From Chloroflexota bacterium (GTDB lineage: Bacteria; Chloroflexota; Dehalococcoidia; UBA2247; RBG-13-53-26): a stretch of DNA of 8,321 nucleotides. Made by a program: the position numbers and the translations under genes. The notes beneath the pieces were generated by a model, which was not told where the DNA came from, did no database searches, and worked only from the letters and a program-made list of their open reading frames with translations. This document shows positions 1 to 6,811 of this stretch, in pieces. The stretch's first letter is position 1; every line of letters begins with the position of its first letter. The DNA is taken from contig JAFNFZ010000170.1 in assembly GCA_017885485.1 (NCBI GenBank), positions 1 through 8,321 of the forward strand, read 5' to 3'.

Positions 1-431
1 TGGTGTACGCGCTCGTGTCCATCCCCGCCGGCATCCTCTCGGACAGGGTGGGCAGGGGAAAGGTGCTGGCGCTGGGGTACTTGGTCTTCGGGCTGACCAG
101 TATCGGGTTTGCCTTCCTGGACTCCACAGCGGCCCTGGTGGCCCTTTTCGTATCGTACGGTCTGGTCCATGCCCTGGTCGTGGGCGCGGAACGGGCCTTC
201 GCCTGTGACCTGGCTCCTGAAGACGTCAGAGGGACCGCTCTGGGGACCCTGCACACCTTCATCGGACTGGTGGCCCTGCCTGCCTGCCTCATTGCCGGGA
301 CATTGTGGGAACACTTCGGTTCATGGGCCACCTTCGTCTACGGTGGATCACTGGGACTGGCCGCAGGGGTGCTCATGCTGTGGTTCTGCACCTCGTCCGG
401 GCCTCAGCCTGCGCAGTGTCCTGATGAGTGA
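1..431 (+). CDS. MFS transporter, C-terminal part (5' end outside window)
   Basis: The reading frame is open from the window edge and ends at TGA 429-431, so only about 142 C-terminal residues are present. It begins in the cytoplasmic loop motif GILSDRVGRGKV, which is motif A of the major facilitator superfamily (G-x-x-x-D-R-x-G-R). Roughly four hydrophobic membrane segments follow, and the stretch RGTALGTLHTFIGLVALPA is typical of the last helices of MFS drug and metabolite exporters. The protein is therefore an inner-membrane, proton-driven transporter; its substrate cannot be read from this part. It is the only plus-strand gene and runs convergently into etfA with 5 bp between the stop codons, so it is not part of the ETF operon. 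Confidence 0.88.
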   Translation, partial: VYALVSIPAGILSDRVGRGKVLALGYLVFGLTSIGFAFLDSTAALVALFVSYGLVHALVVGAERAFACDLAPEDVRGTALGTLHTFIGLVALPACLIAGTLWEHFGSWATFVYGGSLGLAAGVLMLWFCTSSGPQPAQCPDE

Positions 432-436
432 CGCTG

Positions 437-1450
437 CTAGCCGCGAAGCTCTCTGAATCTGGCCGTGAGCATGGGCACCACTTTGAAGAGGTCGCCCACA
501 ATACCGTAGGTGGCCACCTCAAAGATAGGCGCCTGAGGGGCTTCATTGATGGCCAGGATGATCTCCGAGGTCTGCATTGCGGCCACGTGCTGGGGGGCCC
601 CGGAGATGCCGCAGGCTATGTACAGCCTGGGAGCGACGCTCCTGCCCGTCTGCCCGATCTGGTGTGAATAGGCGATCCAGCCATCGTCCACCGGAGGCCT
701 TGAAGACCCCAGAGCGGCACCGAGGACCTTGGCCAGTTCAGCGATGACATTAAAGTTCTCCGCTTTGCCCAGTCCGCGGCCGCCGCACACGACGATATCG
801 GCCTCTTCCAGTTTAACCTTCTGGTCAAGGTCGTTGATCACGTTGAGCAGCCTGGTTCTGGAGGTGACAGGCTGTTTCTCCGGGTCCACTCTGACTATCT
901 CGCCCTGCCGCGACTGATCTGCGGCGCCTCTCTTGAATGCGTAGGGGCGCACGGTGGCCATCTGGGGTCTCTTCTCCGGACATTCCATCGTGGCCAGCAC
1001 GTTGCCCCCCAGAGCCGATCGAGTCTGCATCAGCAGCTTGCTCTCAAGATCGATTTCGAGCGCGGTACAGTTGGCGGCCAGCCCGGTTTCCAGCGCGGCG
1101 GCCACTCTGGGGATCAATGAAGAACCCCAGAGGCTGGCGCTGGCCAGCAGGATTGCCGGTTGGTGATGGCGAATCAGGGCAACAAGCTCCCTGGCGCATG
1201 ATTCCTCGTCGTGGTTGACCGGGTCCGGATCATCAACCAGGTAGACTCTGTCGGCCCCGCAGGCGATCAGTCCCTCAACTCCCGCCACGTCGTGGCCGAA
1301 GCACAATGCAGAGACCTTCGTGCCCAGGTCGTCGGCCAGTTGGCGCCCTTTGGAAATCAACCCGTGGGCCGTTCCCCTTATCATGCCGTCGGCCTGCTCG
1401 GCAAGTATCCAGACTTCGCCGGGGCTGTTGCTCTTCATAACCATGTTCAC
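437..1450 (-). CDS. etfA: Electron transfer flavoprotein alpha subunit
   Basis: This is the FAD-carrying alpha subunit of the soluble electron transfer flavoprotein (FixB family); it forms a heterodimer with EtfB and takes electrons from acyl-CoA dehydrogenases. The N-terminal domain (about residues 10-200) has the ETF Rossmann-like fold, starting [11 protein letters not shown]. The C-terminal FAD domain is fully conserved: [10 protein letters not shown] at 249-258, QIGQTGR at 264-270, GISGAPQH at 281-288 and [10 protein letters not shown] at 301-310, ending [10 protein letters not shown]. The length of 337 aa is normal. The longest frame opens with GTG at 1450; ATG codons at 1444 and 1438 are equally possible starts, since no strong ribosome binding site decides between them. 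The gene follows etfB by about 11 bp and is surely co-transcribed with it. Confidence 0.97.
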   Translation of the reverse strand: MNMVMKSNSPGEVWILAEQADGMIRGTAHGLISKGRQLADDLGTKVSALCFGHDVAGVEGLIACGADRVYLVDDPDPVNHDEESCARELVALIRHHQPAILLASASLWGSSLIPRVAAALETGLAANCTALEIDLESKLLMQTRSALGGNVLATMECPEKRPQMATVRPYAFKRGAADQSRQGEIVRVDPEKQPVTSRTRLLNVINDLDQKVKLEEADIVVCGGRGLGKAENFNVIAELAKVLGAALGSSRPPVDDGWIAYSHQIGQTGRSVAPRLYIACGISGAPQHVAAMQTSEIILAINEAPQAPIFEVATYGIVGDLFKVVPMLTARFRELRG

Positions 1451-1461
1451 TCTGCCGCCCG

Positions 1462-2247
1462 CTACAGTATCTTCGCCTCTCTCAGCTTCCCGATGAGCTG
1501 TTCCACCTGGCTCTCCAGGCTGCCCTGGAGCAACTCCTGCCGGGTGGATCTCTGAGGACGGGAGACCTTGACCAGTCGGCCCGGAGAACCCTTGGAACCC
1601 ACCATGGCCACATCCACACCCAGTTCCCGGGCGTTCCAGACCGTGATACTGGCCTTCTTCGATTGCATCAGTCCGCGGAGGGATGGCAGACGGGGCACAT
1701 TGATCTCTTTCACCACGCTGATCACTCCGGGCAACTGCATCTCAACGACGTGGTGGCCCTCCTCGGCCATTCTCTGCATCTTCACGTGCCCTTCCGCCAC
1801 CTCTTCTATCCTGCTGACACAGGACACGAAGGGGAGCCCCAGCATCTCAGCCAGCTCCGGCCCCACCTGGCCGGTCTCCCCATCAATGGTCTGCCTGCCG
1901 CAAATTACCATGTCGGGCTGCCCCAGCTTCCTGATGCCGAGGGACAGAATATGCGAGGTGGCCCAGGTGTCCGAGCCATCGAAGGCCGGATCACACAGCA
2001 GGACGGCCTCGTCCGCGCCGAGGGCGATAGCCTCTCTCAGCGATTCCTTCGCCTCAGAGGGGCCCATACTGATGGCGGAAACCTTCCCGCCGTGTTTCTC
2101 CTTCAGACGCATGGCCTCCTCCAGAGCATTCATATCGAAGGGGTTGATCATGTTGTCGGTGCCCCCCTTGACCAGGGTGCCGGTCTGAGGGTCGATTTCT
2201 ATCTTGAATTTCCCGGGCACCTGCTTCAGGCAGACGACAACGTTCAT
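1462..2247 (-). CDS. etfB: Electron transfer flavoprotein beta subunit
   Basis: This is the beta subunit of the electron transfer flavoprotein (FixA family), 261 aa, full length. Visible motifs are the start MNVVVCLKQVPG, NPFDMNALEEA from residue 35, SDTWATS at 92-98 and GRQTIDGETGQVGP at 117-130. The loop VPRLPSLRGLMQSKKA near 184-199 corresponds to the dehydrogenase-docking loop of the family, with Leu190 at the place of the docking leucine of the human protein. The DT-x-ATS and ID-G-x-T-x-QVGP motifs resemble ETFs of anaerobes, where the beta subunit can bind a second FAD instead of AMP. Its ATG overlaps the stop of the acyl-CoA dehydrogenase gene as ATGA, which points to translational coupling and a 1:1 functional partnership. 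Confidence 0.97.
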   Translation of the reverse strand: MNVVVCLKQVPGKFKIEIDPQTGTLVKGGTDNMINPFDMNALEEAMRLKEKHGGKVSAISMGPSEAKESLREAIALGADEAVLLCDPAFDGSDTWATSHILSLGIRKLGQPDMVICGRQTIDGETGQVGPELAEMLGLPFVSCVSRIEEVAEGHVKMQRMAEEGHHVVEMQLPGVISVVKEINVPRLPSLRGLMQSKKASITVWNARELGVDVAMVGSKGSPGRLVKVSRPQRSTRQELLQGSLESQVEQLIGKLREAKIL

Positions 2248-3401
2248 TCCCGCATTGCCTTCCTTTTCAGAAGTTCCAAGGCGATGGTGTTCCTGACCAC
2301 CTGATTGGTGCCTTCATATATCTGAGTGATCTTGGCGTCCCTCATCATCTTCTCAACGGGGTAGTCGCGCATATACCCGGCGCCGCCGAGTATCTGCACT
2401 GCATCGGTGGTCACCCTCATGGCCGTATCTGTGGCAAAGACCTTGGCCATGGCCGCTTCTTCGCTGAAGCTCTTGGCTCCGGCGTCGATCGTTCTGGCGG
2501 CAGCATAGACCAGAGCCCGGGCGGCTTCCACCTGGGTGGCCATATCGGCCAGCATGTGCTGGACAGCCTGAATGGCCGATATGGGATGACCGAACTGAAT
2601 GCGCTGGCGTGCATACTCCACCGAGGCCTCCAGTGCCCCCTGGGCGATGCCCACGGCCTGTGCACCTACTCCGGGACGGGACCGGTCCAGTGTCCTAATG
2701 GCGATGATGAAGCCCTGGCCCTCCCTGCCGATCAGGTTCTCCGCAGGCACGCGGCAATCGTGGAAAACCAGTTCCCTTGTGGAGGAGGCCCGGATGCCCA
2801 TCTTCTTCTCCTTCTTGCCGAAGGAGAAGCCGGGCGTCCCCTTTTCCACAATCAATGCGCTGGCGCCGCGGCTGCCCCTGGCCGGGTCGGTCATGACCAC
2901 CACGGAGTATATCTCTGCCTCTCCGCCGTTGGTGATGAACTGCTTTGTACCATTCAGCACATAGTGCCGATTCGCTCGAACAGCCGTTGTCCGTATGTTA
3001 GCCGCATCGCTGCCTGCCGTGGCCTCGGTCACGGCAAAGGCGGCGAGCCTTTTCCCGCTGGCGATATCGGGCAGGTACTTCCTCTTCTGCTCCTCACTCC
3101 CGTAGTTGATCAGAGGCAGGGCTCCCAGGGCGTTGGCGCCGTAGCTGATGGCGACGCCGCCGCAGACCCGGGACAGCTCCTCCATCACCAGGCAGAGATC
3201 CAGGCAGCCGCCCCCCAGTCCTTCGTATTCCTCCGGTATGAATATCCTCAGCAGGTCGCTGCTGGCCATTTCCCTGATCAGCTCCCAGGGGAACTCCTCC
3301 TTCTCATCAAGCTCTGCTCGCACAGGCAGGATTCTCTGTTCGGCAATCTTCCTGGCCAGGCTTCTCAGTGTTTGCTGTTGCTCATTGAGGAAGTACTCCA
3401 A
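2244..3401 (-). CDS. Acyl-CoA dehydrogenase (FAD-dependent)
   Basis: This enzyme oxidises an acyl-CoA to the 2-enoyl-CoA using FAD and hands the electrons to the EtfAB encoded just downstream. The 385-aa length is that of short- and medium-chain acyl-CoA dehydrogenases. Family signatures are intact: AFAVTEATAGSDAAN near 121-135, NGTKQFITNGG near 150-160, and QILGGAGYMRDYPVEKMMRD at 336-355. The catalytic base is probably Glu363 in IYEGTNQ, the position used by the MCAD/butyryl-CoA type. The start is a TTG codon preceded by AGGAGG about 6-7 nt upstream; no ATG lies nearby in frame. It is the first gene of the dehydrogenase-etfB-etfA operon. Butyryl-, glutaryl- or longer-chain substrates cannot be told apart by eye. 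Confidence 0.95.
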   Translation of the reverse strand: MEYFLNEQQQTLRSLARKIAEQRILPVRAELDEKEEFPWELIREMASSDLLRIFIPEEYEGLGGGCLDLCLVMEELSRVCGGVAISYGANALGALPLINYGSEEQKRKYLPDIASGKRLAAFAVTEATAGSDAANIRTTAVRANRHYVLNGTKQFITNGGEAEIYSVVVMTDPARGSRGASALIVEKGTPGFSFGKKEKKMGIRASSTRELVFHDCRVPAENLIGREGQGFIIAIRTLDRSRPGVGAQAVGIAQGALEASVEYARQRIQFGHPISAIQAVQHMLADMATQVEAARALVYAAARTIDAGAKSFSEEAAMAKVFATDTAMRVTTDAVQILGGAGYMRDYPVEKMMRDAKITQIYEGTNQVVRNTIALELLKRKAMRE

Positions 3402-3511
3402 AGTGGCCCTCCTTTCCCGGTTTCCCGGCGGCTAATCCCGCTCACGCTGGATCAGCCTTATCGAGATCAGTGATTCTGTTGGATAGACGAAAGAAGCTCG
3501 AATGACGGGGG

Positions 3512-3524
3512 ACAGGCAGCCTGT
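3512..3524. promoter_or_regulatory. 13-bp palindrome in the acyl-CoA dehydrogenase leader, possible operator
   Basis: ACAGGC-A-GCCTGT is a perfect inverted repeat about 110 bp upstream of the dehydrogenase start, in the 154-bp gap after the PAC2 gene. The single-base centre argues against an RNA hairpin with a long stem, and no T-run follows on either strand, so it is not a rho-independent terminator. An operator for a dimeric repressor is the natural reading, but no regulator gene is nearby and the rest of the gap (3402-3555) shows no convincing -35/-10 pair. Confidence 0.3.
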
Positions 3525-3555
3525 GCCGGGAGACTACGGCGGAACCAACACAGAG

Positions 3556-4365
3556 CTAGCCTTCTCCCTCTTCTTCAGAGCGCTCCCAGAGGGGCACGGT
3601 GAAATCCTTGATGAACTGGCGGCGGCTCTCCCTGACGACTTCCTCGATCTGCTGACTGGCCTGCTCGGCCATCTCATTCATCTCCCTCATATCGATGTCA
3701 ACCTTGAGCAGTCTGGTCAGGACCTCAAGCACCGCTTTGGAGGCTATGGGATTCCTCATCTCGCTCATATAGCGCGGAGTCTCTCCCAGCAGGCACGTTG
3801 CCCTCATACCCTTCTCACGGGCCACCGAGAGGAGCAGGCCGTTCATGCCGGCAATGAAGAAATCCCCTTTCAGGGCCAGCCCCTGCTTCTCCAGGTCAGC
3901 CAGTTGGTCATCATCGGTAGCGGCAGCCCAGACCCGGGGCTGGTCTGTGAACTGCGAAACCAGGGCGGCGGCGAAGGTATATACATCGTTCACCCCGAAC
4001 CCCTGACAGAGCCCCAGAATCTTGTCGGCGAACTCGCGACCTCTGGAGGTTGGCTGCGCTTCTCCGATGAAGATGATCAGGTCCCCTTCCCTCTGCCTTG
4101 CCGTCCCCTTTCTCTTCCAGTAGTAGAACTTGTTCTGAGGCAGTCTGGGTGGCTGCACCAGGTTCTTCTCCACGTATACCCCGCCGAACTCGAAGAACAG
4201 TGGGGACTCAATCTCGGCGAATTCCGCGGCCCCCAGCTTTTCCTTCAGATAGCCTGTGGCTTCGAGTGCCACATTGGAGATTCCGGGCCAGGCAGCTATC
4301 AGGGTAGGCCTGACGAACTTCGGTTCCTGGTATATCCTGATTTGGTCTTCAGGGGGCTTTGCCAT
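3556..4365 (-). CDS. PAC2 family protein (proteasome assembly chaperone-like)
   Basis: This is a 269-aa soluble protein of the PAC2 family (DUF75), which includes eukaryotic and archaeal proteasome assembly chaperones and many bacterial members of unknown role. Diagnostic stretches are PTLIAAWPGISNVALEATGYL near 20-40, EGDLIIFIGEAQPTSRG near 93-109, the cysteine and glycine-rich FADKILGLCQGFGVNDVYTF near 112-131, GLALKGDFFIAGMNGLLLS near 162-180 and LLGETPRYMSEMRNPIASKA near 192-211. The C-terminus is a charged helix rich in Glu, Gln and Arg. It starts at ATG 4365 with only a weak GGTGG-type ribosome site. It lies 154 bp upstream of the dehydrogenase on the same strand. In bacteria without a 20S proteasome its job is unknown; family assignment is confident, function is not. 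Confidence 0.85.
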   Translation of the reverse strand: MAKPPEDQIRIYQEPKFVRPTLIAAWPGISNVALEATGYLKEKLGAAEFAEIESPLFFEFGGVYVEKNLVQPPRLPQNKFYYWKRKGTARQREGDLIIFIGEAQPTSRGREFADKILGLCQGFGVNDVYTFAAALVSQFTDQPRVWAAATDDDQLADLEKQGLALKGDFFIAGMNGLLLSVAREKGMRATCLLGETPRYMSEMRNPIASKAVLEVLTRLLKVDIDMREMNEMAEQASQQIEEVVRESRRQFIKDFTVPLWERSEEEGEG

Positions 4366-4377
4366 CTAGTGCTGTTC

Positions 4378-4417
4378 CACCACCGGACGAACGTGCGGAT
4401 ATCGTCTCTGTTGTACC
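4378..4417. repeat. Dispersed 40-bp element, copy A (PAC2 leader)
   Basis: This stretch matches 5959-5998 at 34 of 40 positions without a gap. The core, ATATCGTCTCTGTTG, is identical in both. Similarity stops sharply at both ends. This copy sits between the predicted PAC2 promoter and the PAC2 start codon, ending 12 bp before the ATG, so it would be transcribed as part of the leader. It has no strong internal stem. Confidence 0.6.
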
Positions 4418-4427
4418 AGTGTTAAGC

Positions 4428-4456
4428 ATGATACCAGAAGCTACGAGACAAGACAA
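4428..4456 (-). promoter_or_regulatory. Predicted sigma70-type promoter for the PAC2 gene
   Basis: On the minus strand a TTGTCT -35 box (4456-4451) is followed, after exactly 17 bp, by a TATCAT -10 box (4433-4428) with a TGG immediately before it, which makes an extended -10. Four of six -35 and five of six -10 bases match the bacterial consensus. Transcription would start near 4421 and give a leader of about 55 nt that contains repeat copy A. It suggests that PAC2 is not simply read through from the DUF2284 gene. Confidence 0.5.
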
Positions 4457-4479
4457 CAGACTCCCACGAATGAGCCATC

Positions 4480-5019
4480 TCACTCGACCATCAAGAAAGC
4501 GTACCTGTTCATCTGATCCGAGCGGTCGGTCAAGACCTCAATTGGATACCCGAGCTGTCGCACTGTCGCGAACACGTCCACGGCCATGGCTTCCGGCGTC
4601 GGCCTTGAGAGTTCTGGCTTCTTGCACTCTGCACGTGCCGCAACACATTCGGCGCAGAGGCGGCACGCACCCTGAAAGAACATGAAGGCCTTGGGATAGC
4701 CCGCCAAGAACAGGTCTCTTTCGACTTTTGAGAGGCCGACATTGACCTTGGTGCTCCAAGCACGGCGCTTCCGGGTGTCTTTGATGACCTGCTGGAAATG
4801 GAACACCATGCCAGTGTGGTACTCCGCGAAGAACCGCCTGCATTCTTCGACCGTTGGCGTGTTTGGGGGGCAGGACGCGATCCGACCATAGTTGGGGCAA
4901 CCGTATTCACACTTCATTCTGACCCACTGCGAGACAATGATGGCCTTTGGGTCAATCCACTTGAAATCAGTGAAACCGTGATGGCGGGCTATCGTTTCCA
5001 GGCGCTTGATACGGGTCAT
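4480..5019 (-). CDS. DUF2284 predicted metal-binding protein
   Basis: This 179-aa cytoplasmic protein of the DUF2284 family (COG5423) is found mostly in anaerobes. Two cysteine clusters are clear. The first is KCEYGCPNYG with Cys37 and Cys41, followed by SCPPNTP with Cys50, and Cys60. The second is GACRLCAEC with Cys119, Cys122 and Cys125, and Cys132. The segment SRPTPEAMAVDVFA after them is also a family hallmark. The spacing suggests binding of an iron-sulphur cluster or zinc; the reaction is unknown. The open frame extends to 5181, but the start is placed at ATG 5019 because AGGAG lies 10 nt upstream and the extra 54 residues are low-complexity and not like the family. It is followed by a 114-bp gap holding the PAC2 promoter. 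Confidence 0.85.
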   Translation of the reverse strand: MTRIKRLETIARHHGFTDFKWIDPKAIIVSQWVRMKCEYGCPNYGRIASCPPNTPTVEECRRFFAEYHTGMVFHFQQVIKDTRKRRAWSTKVNVGLSKVERDLFLAGYPKAFMFFQGACRLCAECVAARAECKKPELSRPTPEAMAVDVFATVRQLGYPIEVLTDRSDQMNRYAFLMVE

Positions 5020-5111
5020 TCTGACGCTGCTCCTCTCTCGCTGCCCGACAACGTCTTCTATCCTTGTGGGGGATTTGCAGGAATTATTTCGAGGAGTGGC
5101 AGAGCATGGCG

Positions 5112-5285
5112 TTACCATTCGGCACTCTTGTCTCGCTTGGCTTTTTGTGCTCTTGTTTTGCCCTTGGATAAGGAAGCCCAACTGAGAACGCCGATGGCAG
5201 TTACAACTGCTTCTCTTTCTTCGGCGTCAAGCGAGTGCCTGTCCAGAAGGTTCTGCAGTGTGGCGATTGCCTTTTGGTATTCCAT
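5112..5285 (-). CDS. Small helical protein of unknown function
   Basis: This is a 57-aa protein starting MEYQKAIATLQNLL if ATG 5285 is used, or 65 aa from GTG 5309. It reads as two or three amphipathic helices, with LLDRHSLDAEEREAVVTAIG in the middle, and a Lys/Arg-rich tail (SKGKTRAQKAKRDKSAEW). No catalytic motif is visible. It starts 10-34 bp after the stop of the PNPOx gene and is probably co-transcribed with it and with the DUF2284 gene. Neither start has a well-spaced ribosome site (GGAG sits only 1 nt before the GTG), so translation may depend on coupling. The balanced amphipathic composition and tight placement argue for a real gene. Confidence 0.6.
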   Translation of the reverse strand: MEYQKAIATLQNLLDRHSLDAEEREAVVTAIGVLSWASLSKGKTRAQKAKRDKSAEW

Positions 5286-5319
5286 GGATCTATGCAGGCA
5301 GTGTATCACACTCCGCGAC

Positions 5320-5742
5320 CTAGTCGATATCGAAGGTGATGTTTTTCAGCCTGTGATAGTAGTTACCTTTCTGAGCTCTGAAACAGAGCACCGTATAGTC
5401 AGGGTCTTCCACCCCAAGGGGATAGTACCTTTCGTCTCCGTCACTCCAGAGCATCCGTCGTGATTCAAGGTCATTGAGAATCTGTATCGTTCCTGTCAGC
5501 ATCAGTCCTTTGAAGTTCTCTTCATCCACATGGTAAACGCAAGCCCGGTTGTCCCTGATCAATTGTTGAACCCGTCTCGATGAAGTATTGGTGCTGAACC
5601 ATATCTTCCTGATGCCTTCATGTTTGGCATTCATCATGGCCTTGATATTGGGGAAACCATCTTCTCCGTTTGTACCCAGCAGACAGACTTTTGACCCTTC
5701 AACAAGCTGCAATCCCTCCGTCATAGCTTCCTGTTCTTCCAT
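5320..5742 (-). CDS. Pyridoxamine 5'-phosphate oxidase family flavin-binding protein
   Basis: This is a 140-aa split-barrel protein of the PNPOx-like superfamily (COG3871-type, general stress protein 26 group), expected to bind FMN or a deazaflavin as a homodimer. Characteristic parts are VCLLGTNGEDGFPNIKAMM near 19-37, IRKIWFSTNTSSRRVQQL near 44-61, VYHVDEENFKGLMLTGTIQI near 69-88 and YYPLGVEDPDYTVLCFRA near 106-123. It lacks the extra C-terminal segment of true PdxH, so a role in vitamin B6 synthesis is unlikely; the substrate is unknown. The frame is open to ATG 5778, but ATG 5742 is preferred because GGGAGGGG precedes it by a few bases. The small helical gene follows closely and may share its transcript. 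Confidence 0.85.
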   Translation of the reverse strand: MEEQEAMTEGLQLVEGSKVCLLGTNGEDGFPNIKAMMNAKHEGIRKIWFSTNTSSRRVQQLIRDNRACVYHVDEENFKGLMLTGTIQILNDLESRRMLWSDGDERYYPLGVEDPDYTVLCFRAQKGNYYHRLKNITFDID

Positions 5743-5824
5743 AATCCCCTCCCTGACTGTGGCACCACTTGTCGCCATTGTCGCCCCATGTCATGGATTG
5801 CCAGTTGTTAGTGTGGGATTGTGT

Positions 5825-5844
5825 TTCTGGACTGTGTTCCAGAA
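5825..5844. repeat. Inverted repeat upstream of the PNPOx gene
   Basis: TTCTGGA and TCCAGAA form 7-bp perfect arms around a 6-base centre (CTGTGT). It lies about 80 bp upstream of the PNPOx start. Without a following T-run it is a poor terminator; it could be an operator or a leader hairpin. Confidence 0.35.
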
Positions 5845-5958
5845 GAAACCATAGTCACTGGGGGCGAAGGAAAAGCGTCCAGAATCAGATGCTCATGATG
5901 TTAAGGCCGTCGCAACGAGACACCGGGTGCTAGTTCAGGGCGTCATGCCGGATCCGGT

Positions 5959-5998
5959 CACCACTGAACGAACATGGGCATATCGTCTCTGTTGCACC
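5959..5998. repeat. Dispersed 40-bp element, copy B
   Basis: This copy is 34/40 identical and ungapped to 4378-4417, in the same orientation. It lies 59 bp past the end of the 188-aa gene and about 217 bp before the PNPOx start, right next to the palindrome CCGGATCCGG (5948-5957), which copy A lacks. Confidence 0.6.
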
Positions 5999-6057
5999 TA
6001 CGAATACCCTCACATTCACCCAGTGGTAACCATCGCACCAGCATTGACACCGTTCAC

Positions 6058-6624
6058 TCATACGTGAAATACTCTGCGCCGTATCTTCCCAAGCATGGAC
6101 GCTTGGTCATATTCCTTCAGCTTAACCAGTGTCTGTGCCACCGCTTCCCTCTGTTTTTCTTTGTGCGACGCCAAGCCAGTCCTCACTGCATCTTCCCTTC
6201 GTTGAAACCAACTCAGCAGCGCTTCATTGTCGCTCGCTGAAACCGGCTTCCCCTCCGCACTCAACTTGTCAAGAAAAGCTTGATGATGCTTCAACAAGTT
6301 TGAGCTCCCCAGAGCTATCTGAAATTCACATCCAGCTTGCCACACAACCTCGTAATCCCCCCATTGGCTACGCATCGCCTCATAATCCCTCGGACTAGCA
6401 CACCTTGCTTGCCATCTACCGATGCACTTCAACGTGTGCTGTTCGAAAAAGACGATCCACCATCTGGCGAAGTCATTCTCATCCTTGAAAGAAGCTGGCA
6501 GCCCTGCTCGACGATTGGCCTCTTCAACAGACTGTGCCAAATCCTCAACAGCGTCATTTGGGTCCATTCCACACTTCTTTGCTACTCTGAAGAGTTCTCC
6601 CTTCGCCTTCTCGACTTCCCCCAT
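6058..6624 (-). CDS. Hypothetical protein, 188 aa, tryptophan-rich and helical
   Basis: I do not recognise a family. The start at ATG 6624 is well supported by GGGAGGAG about 7 nt upstream. The protein looks soluble and mostly helical, with no signal peptide and no membrane segment. Six tryptophans stand out (55, 56, 71, 88, 95, 139), concentrated in the middle, where ARWWIVFFEQHTLKCIGRW is followed by SPRDYEAMRSQWGDYEVVW. Four cysteines (18, 67, 75, 99) are scattered and do not form a metal-site pattern. The last third is charged (SWFQRREDA, HKEKQREAVAQTLVKLKEY) and could form a coiled coil; the tail is basic. It lies 187 bp downstream of the trypsin-like gene on the same strand. Confidence 0.7.
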   Translation of the reverse strand: MGEVEKAKGELFRVAKKCGMDPNDAVEDLAQSVEEANRRAGLPASFKDENDFARWWIVFFEQHTLKCIGRWQARCASPRDYEAMRSQWGDYEVVWQAGCEFQIALGSSNLLKHHQAFLDKLSAEGKPVSASDNEALLSWFQRREDAVRTGLASHKEKQREAVAQTLVKLKEYDQASMLGKIRRRVFHV

Positions 6625-6794
6625 ATCTTCTCTCCTCCCGTCAATTCATCATTCCCCCCACCAACATCACCCGAGCGCCCATGAGACAACCCAACAAGCA
6701 CACGAGAATGGTCGACTGTTGGCAATCCGATTAGGAATCCGCGCACGCCACCTCTCCCTTGTTGTCATGTGATGCGTCTTCACCTCGCCCTATC

Positions 6795-6808
6795 CATTCC
6801 AGGGAATG
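6795..6808. repeat. 14-bp inverted repeat just after the protease gene
   Basis: CATTCC-AG-GGAATG lies 3 nt past the stop codon of the trypsin-like gene. The arms are 6 bp and no T-run follows on the minus strand, so termination is doubtful. Confidence 0.25.
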
Positions 6809-6811
6809 ACA

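Larger units (their letters stand above)
5743..6057. other. Intergenic region with inverted repeats and repeat copy B
   Basis: About 315 bp separate the 188-aa gene from the PNPOx start. No coding potential is convincing here. It holds an imperfectly placed hairpin (5825-5844), a 10-bp palindrome CCGGATCCGG at 5948-5957, and repeat copy B directly beside that palindrome. No clear -35/-10 pair for the PNPOx gene could be picked out by eye, and no stem followed by a T-run was seen on the minus strand. Confidence 0.5.

Noticed and set aside
1568..2304. Long plus-strand frames (over 200 codons) opposite etfB
   Set aside because: They lie antisense to a clear etfB gene, have no recognisable protein features and reflect the GC-rich codon usage of the true strand.
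2556..3473. A 305-codon plus-strand frame opposite the acyl-CoA dehydrogenase
   Set aside because: The minus-strand gene has all family signatures; this frame reads as low-complexity antisense sequence.
3502..4425. A 307-codon plus-strand frame longer than the PAC2 gene it overlaps
   Set aside because: It has no family features, whereas the minus strand shows conserved PAC2 stretches and a promoter.
5020..5181. N-terminal extension of the DUF2284 frame up to 5181
   Set aside because: A well-placed AGGAG precedes ATG 5019 and the extra 54 residues do not resemble the family.
5825..5844. Hairpin as a rho-independent terminator for the 188-aa gene
   Set aside because: On the minus strand the stem is followed by AACACAATC rather than a T-run.
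6129..6772. Several plus-strand frames of about 90-116 codons across the 188-aa gene
   Set aside because: They are Ser/Pro-rich antisense translations without ribosome sites, while the minus strand has a strong GGGAGGAG start.
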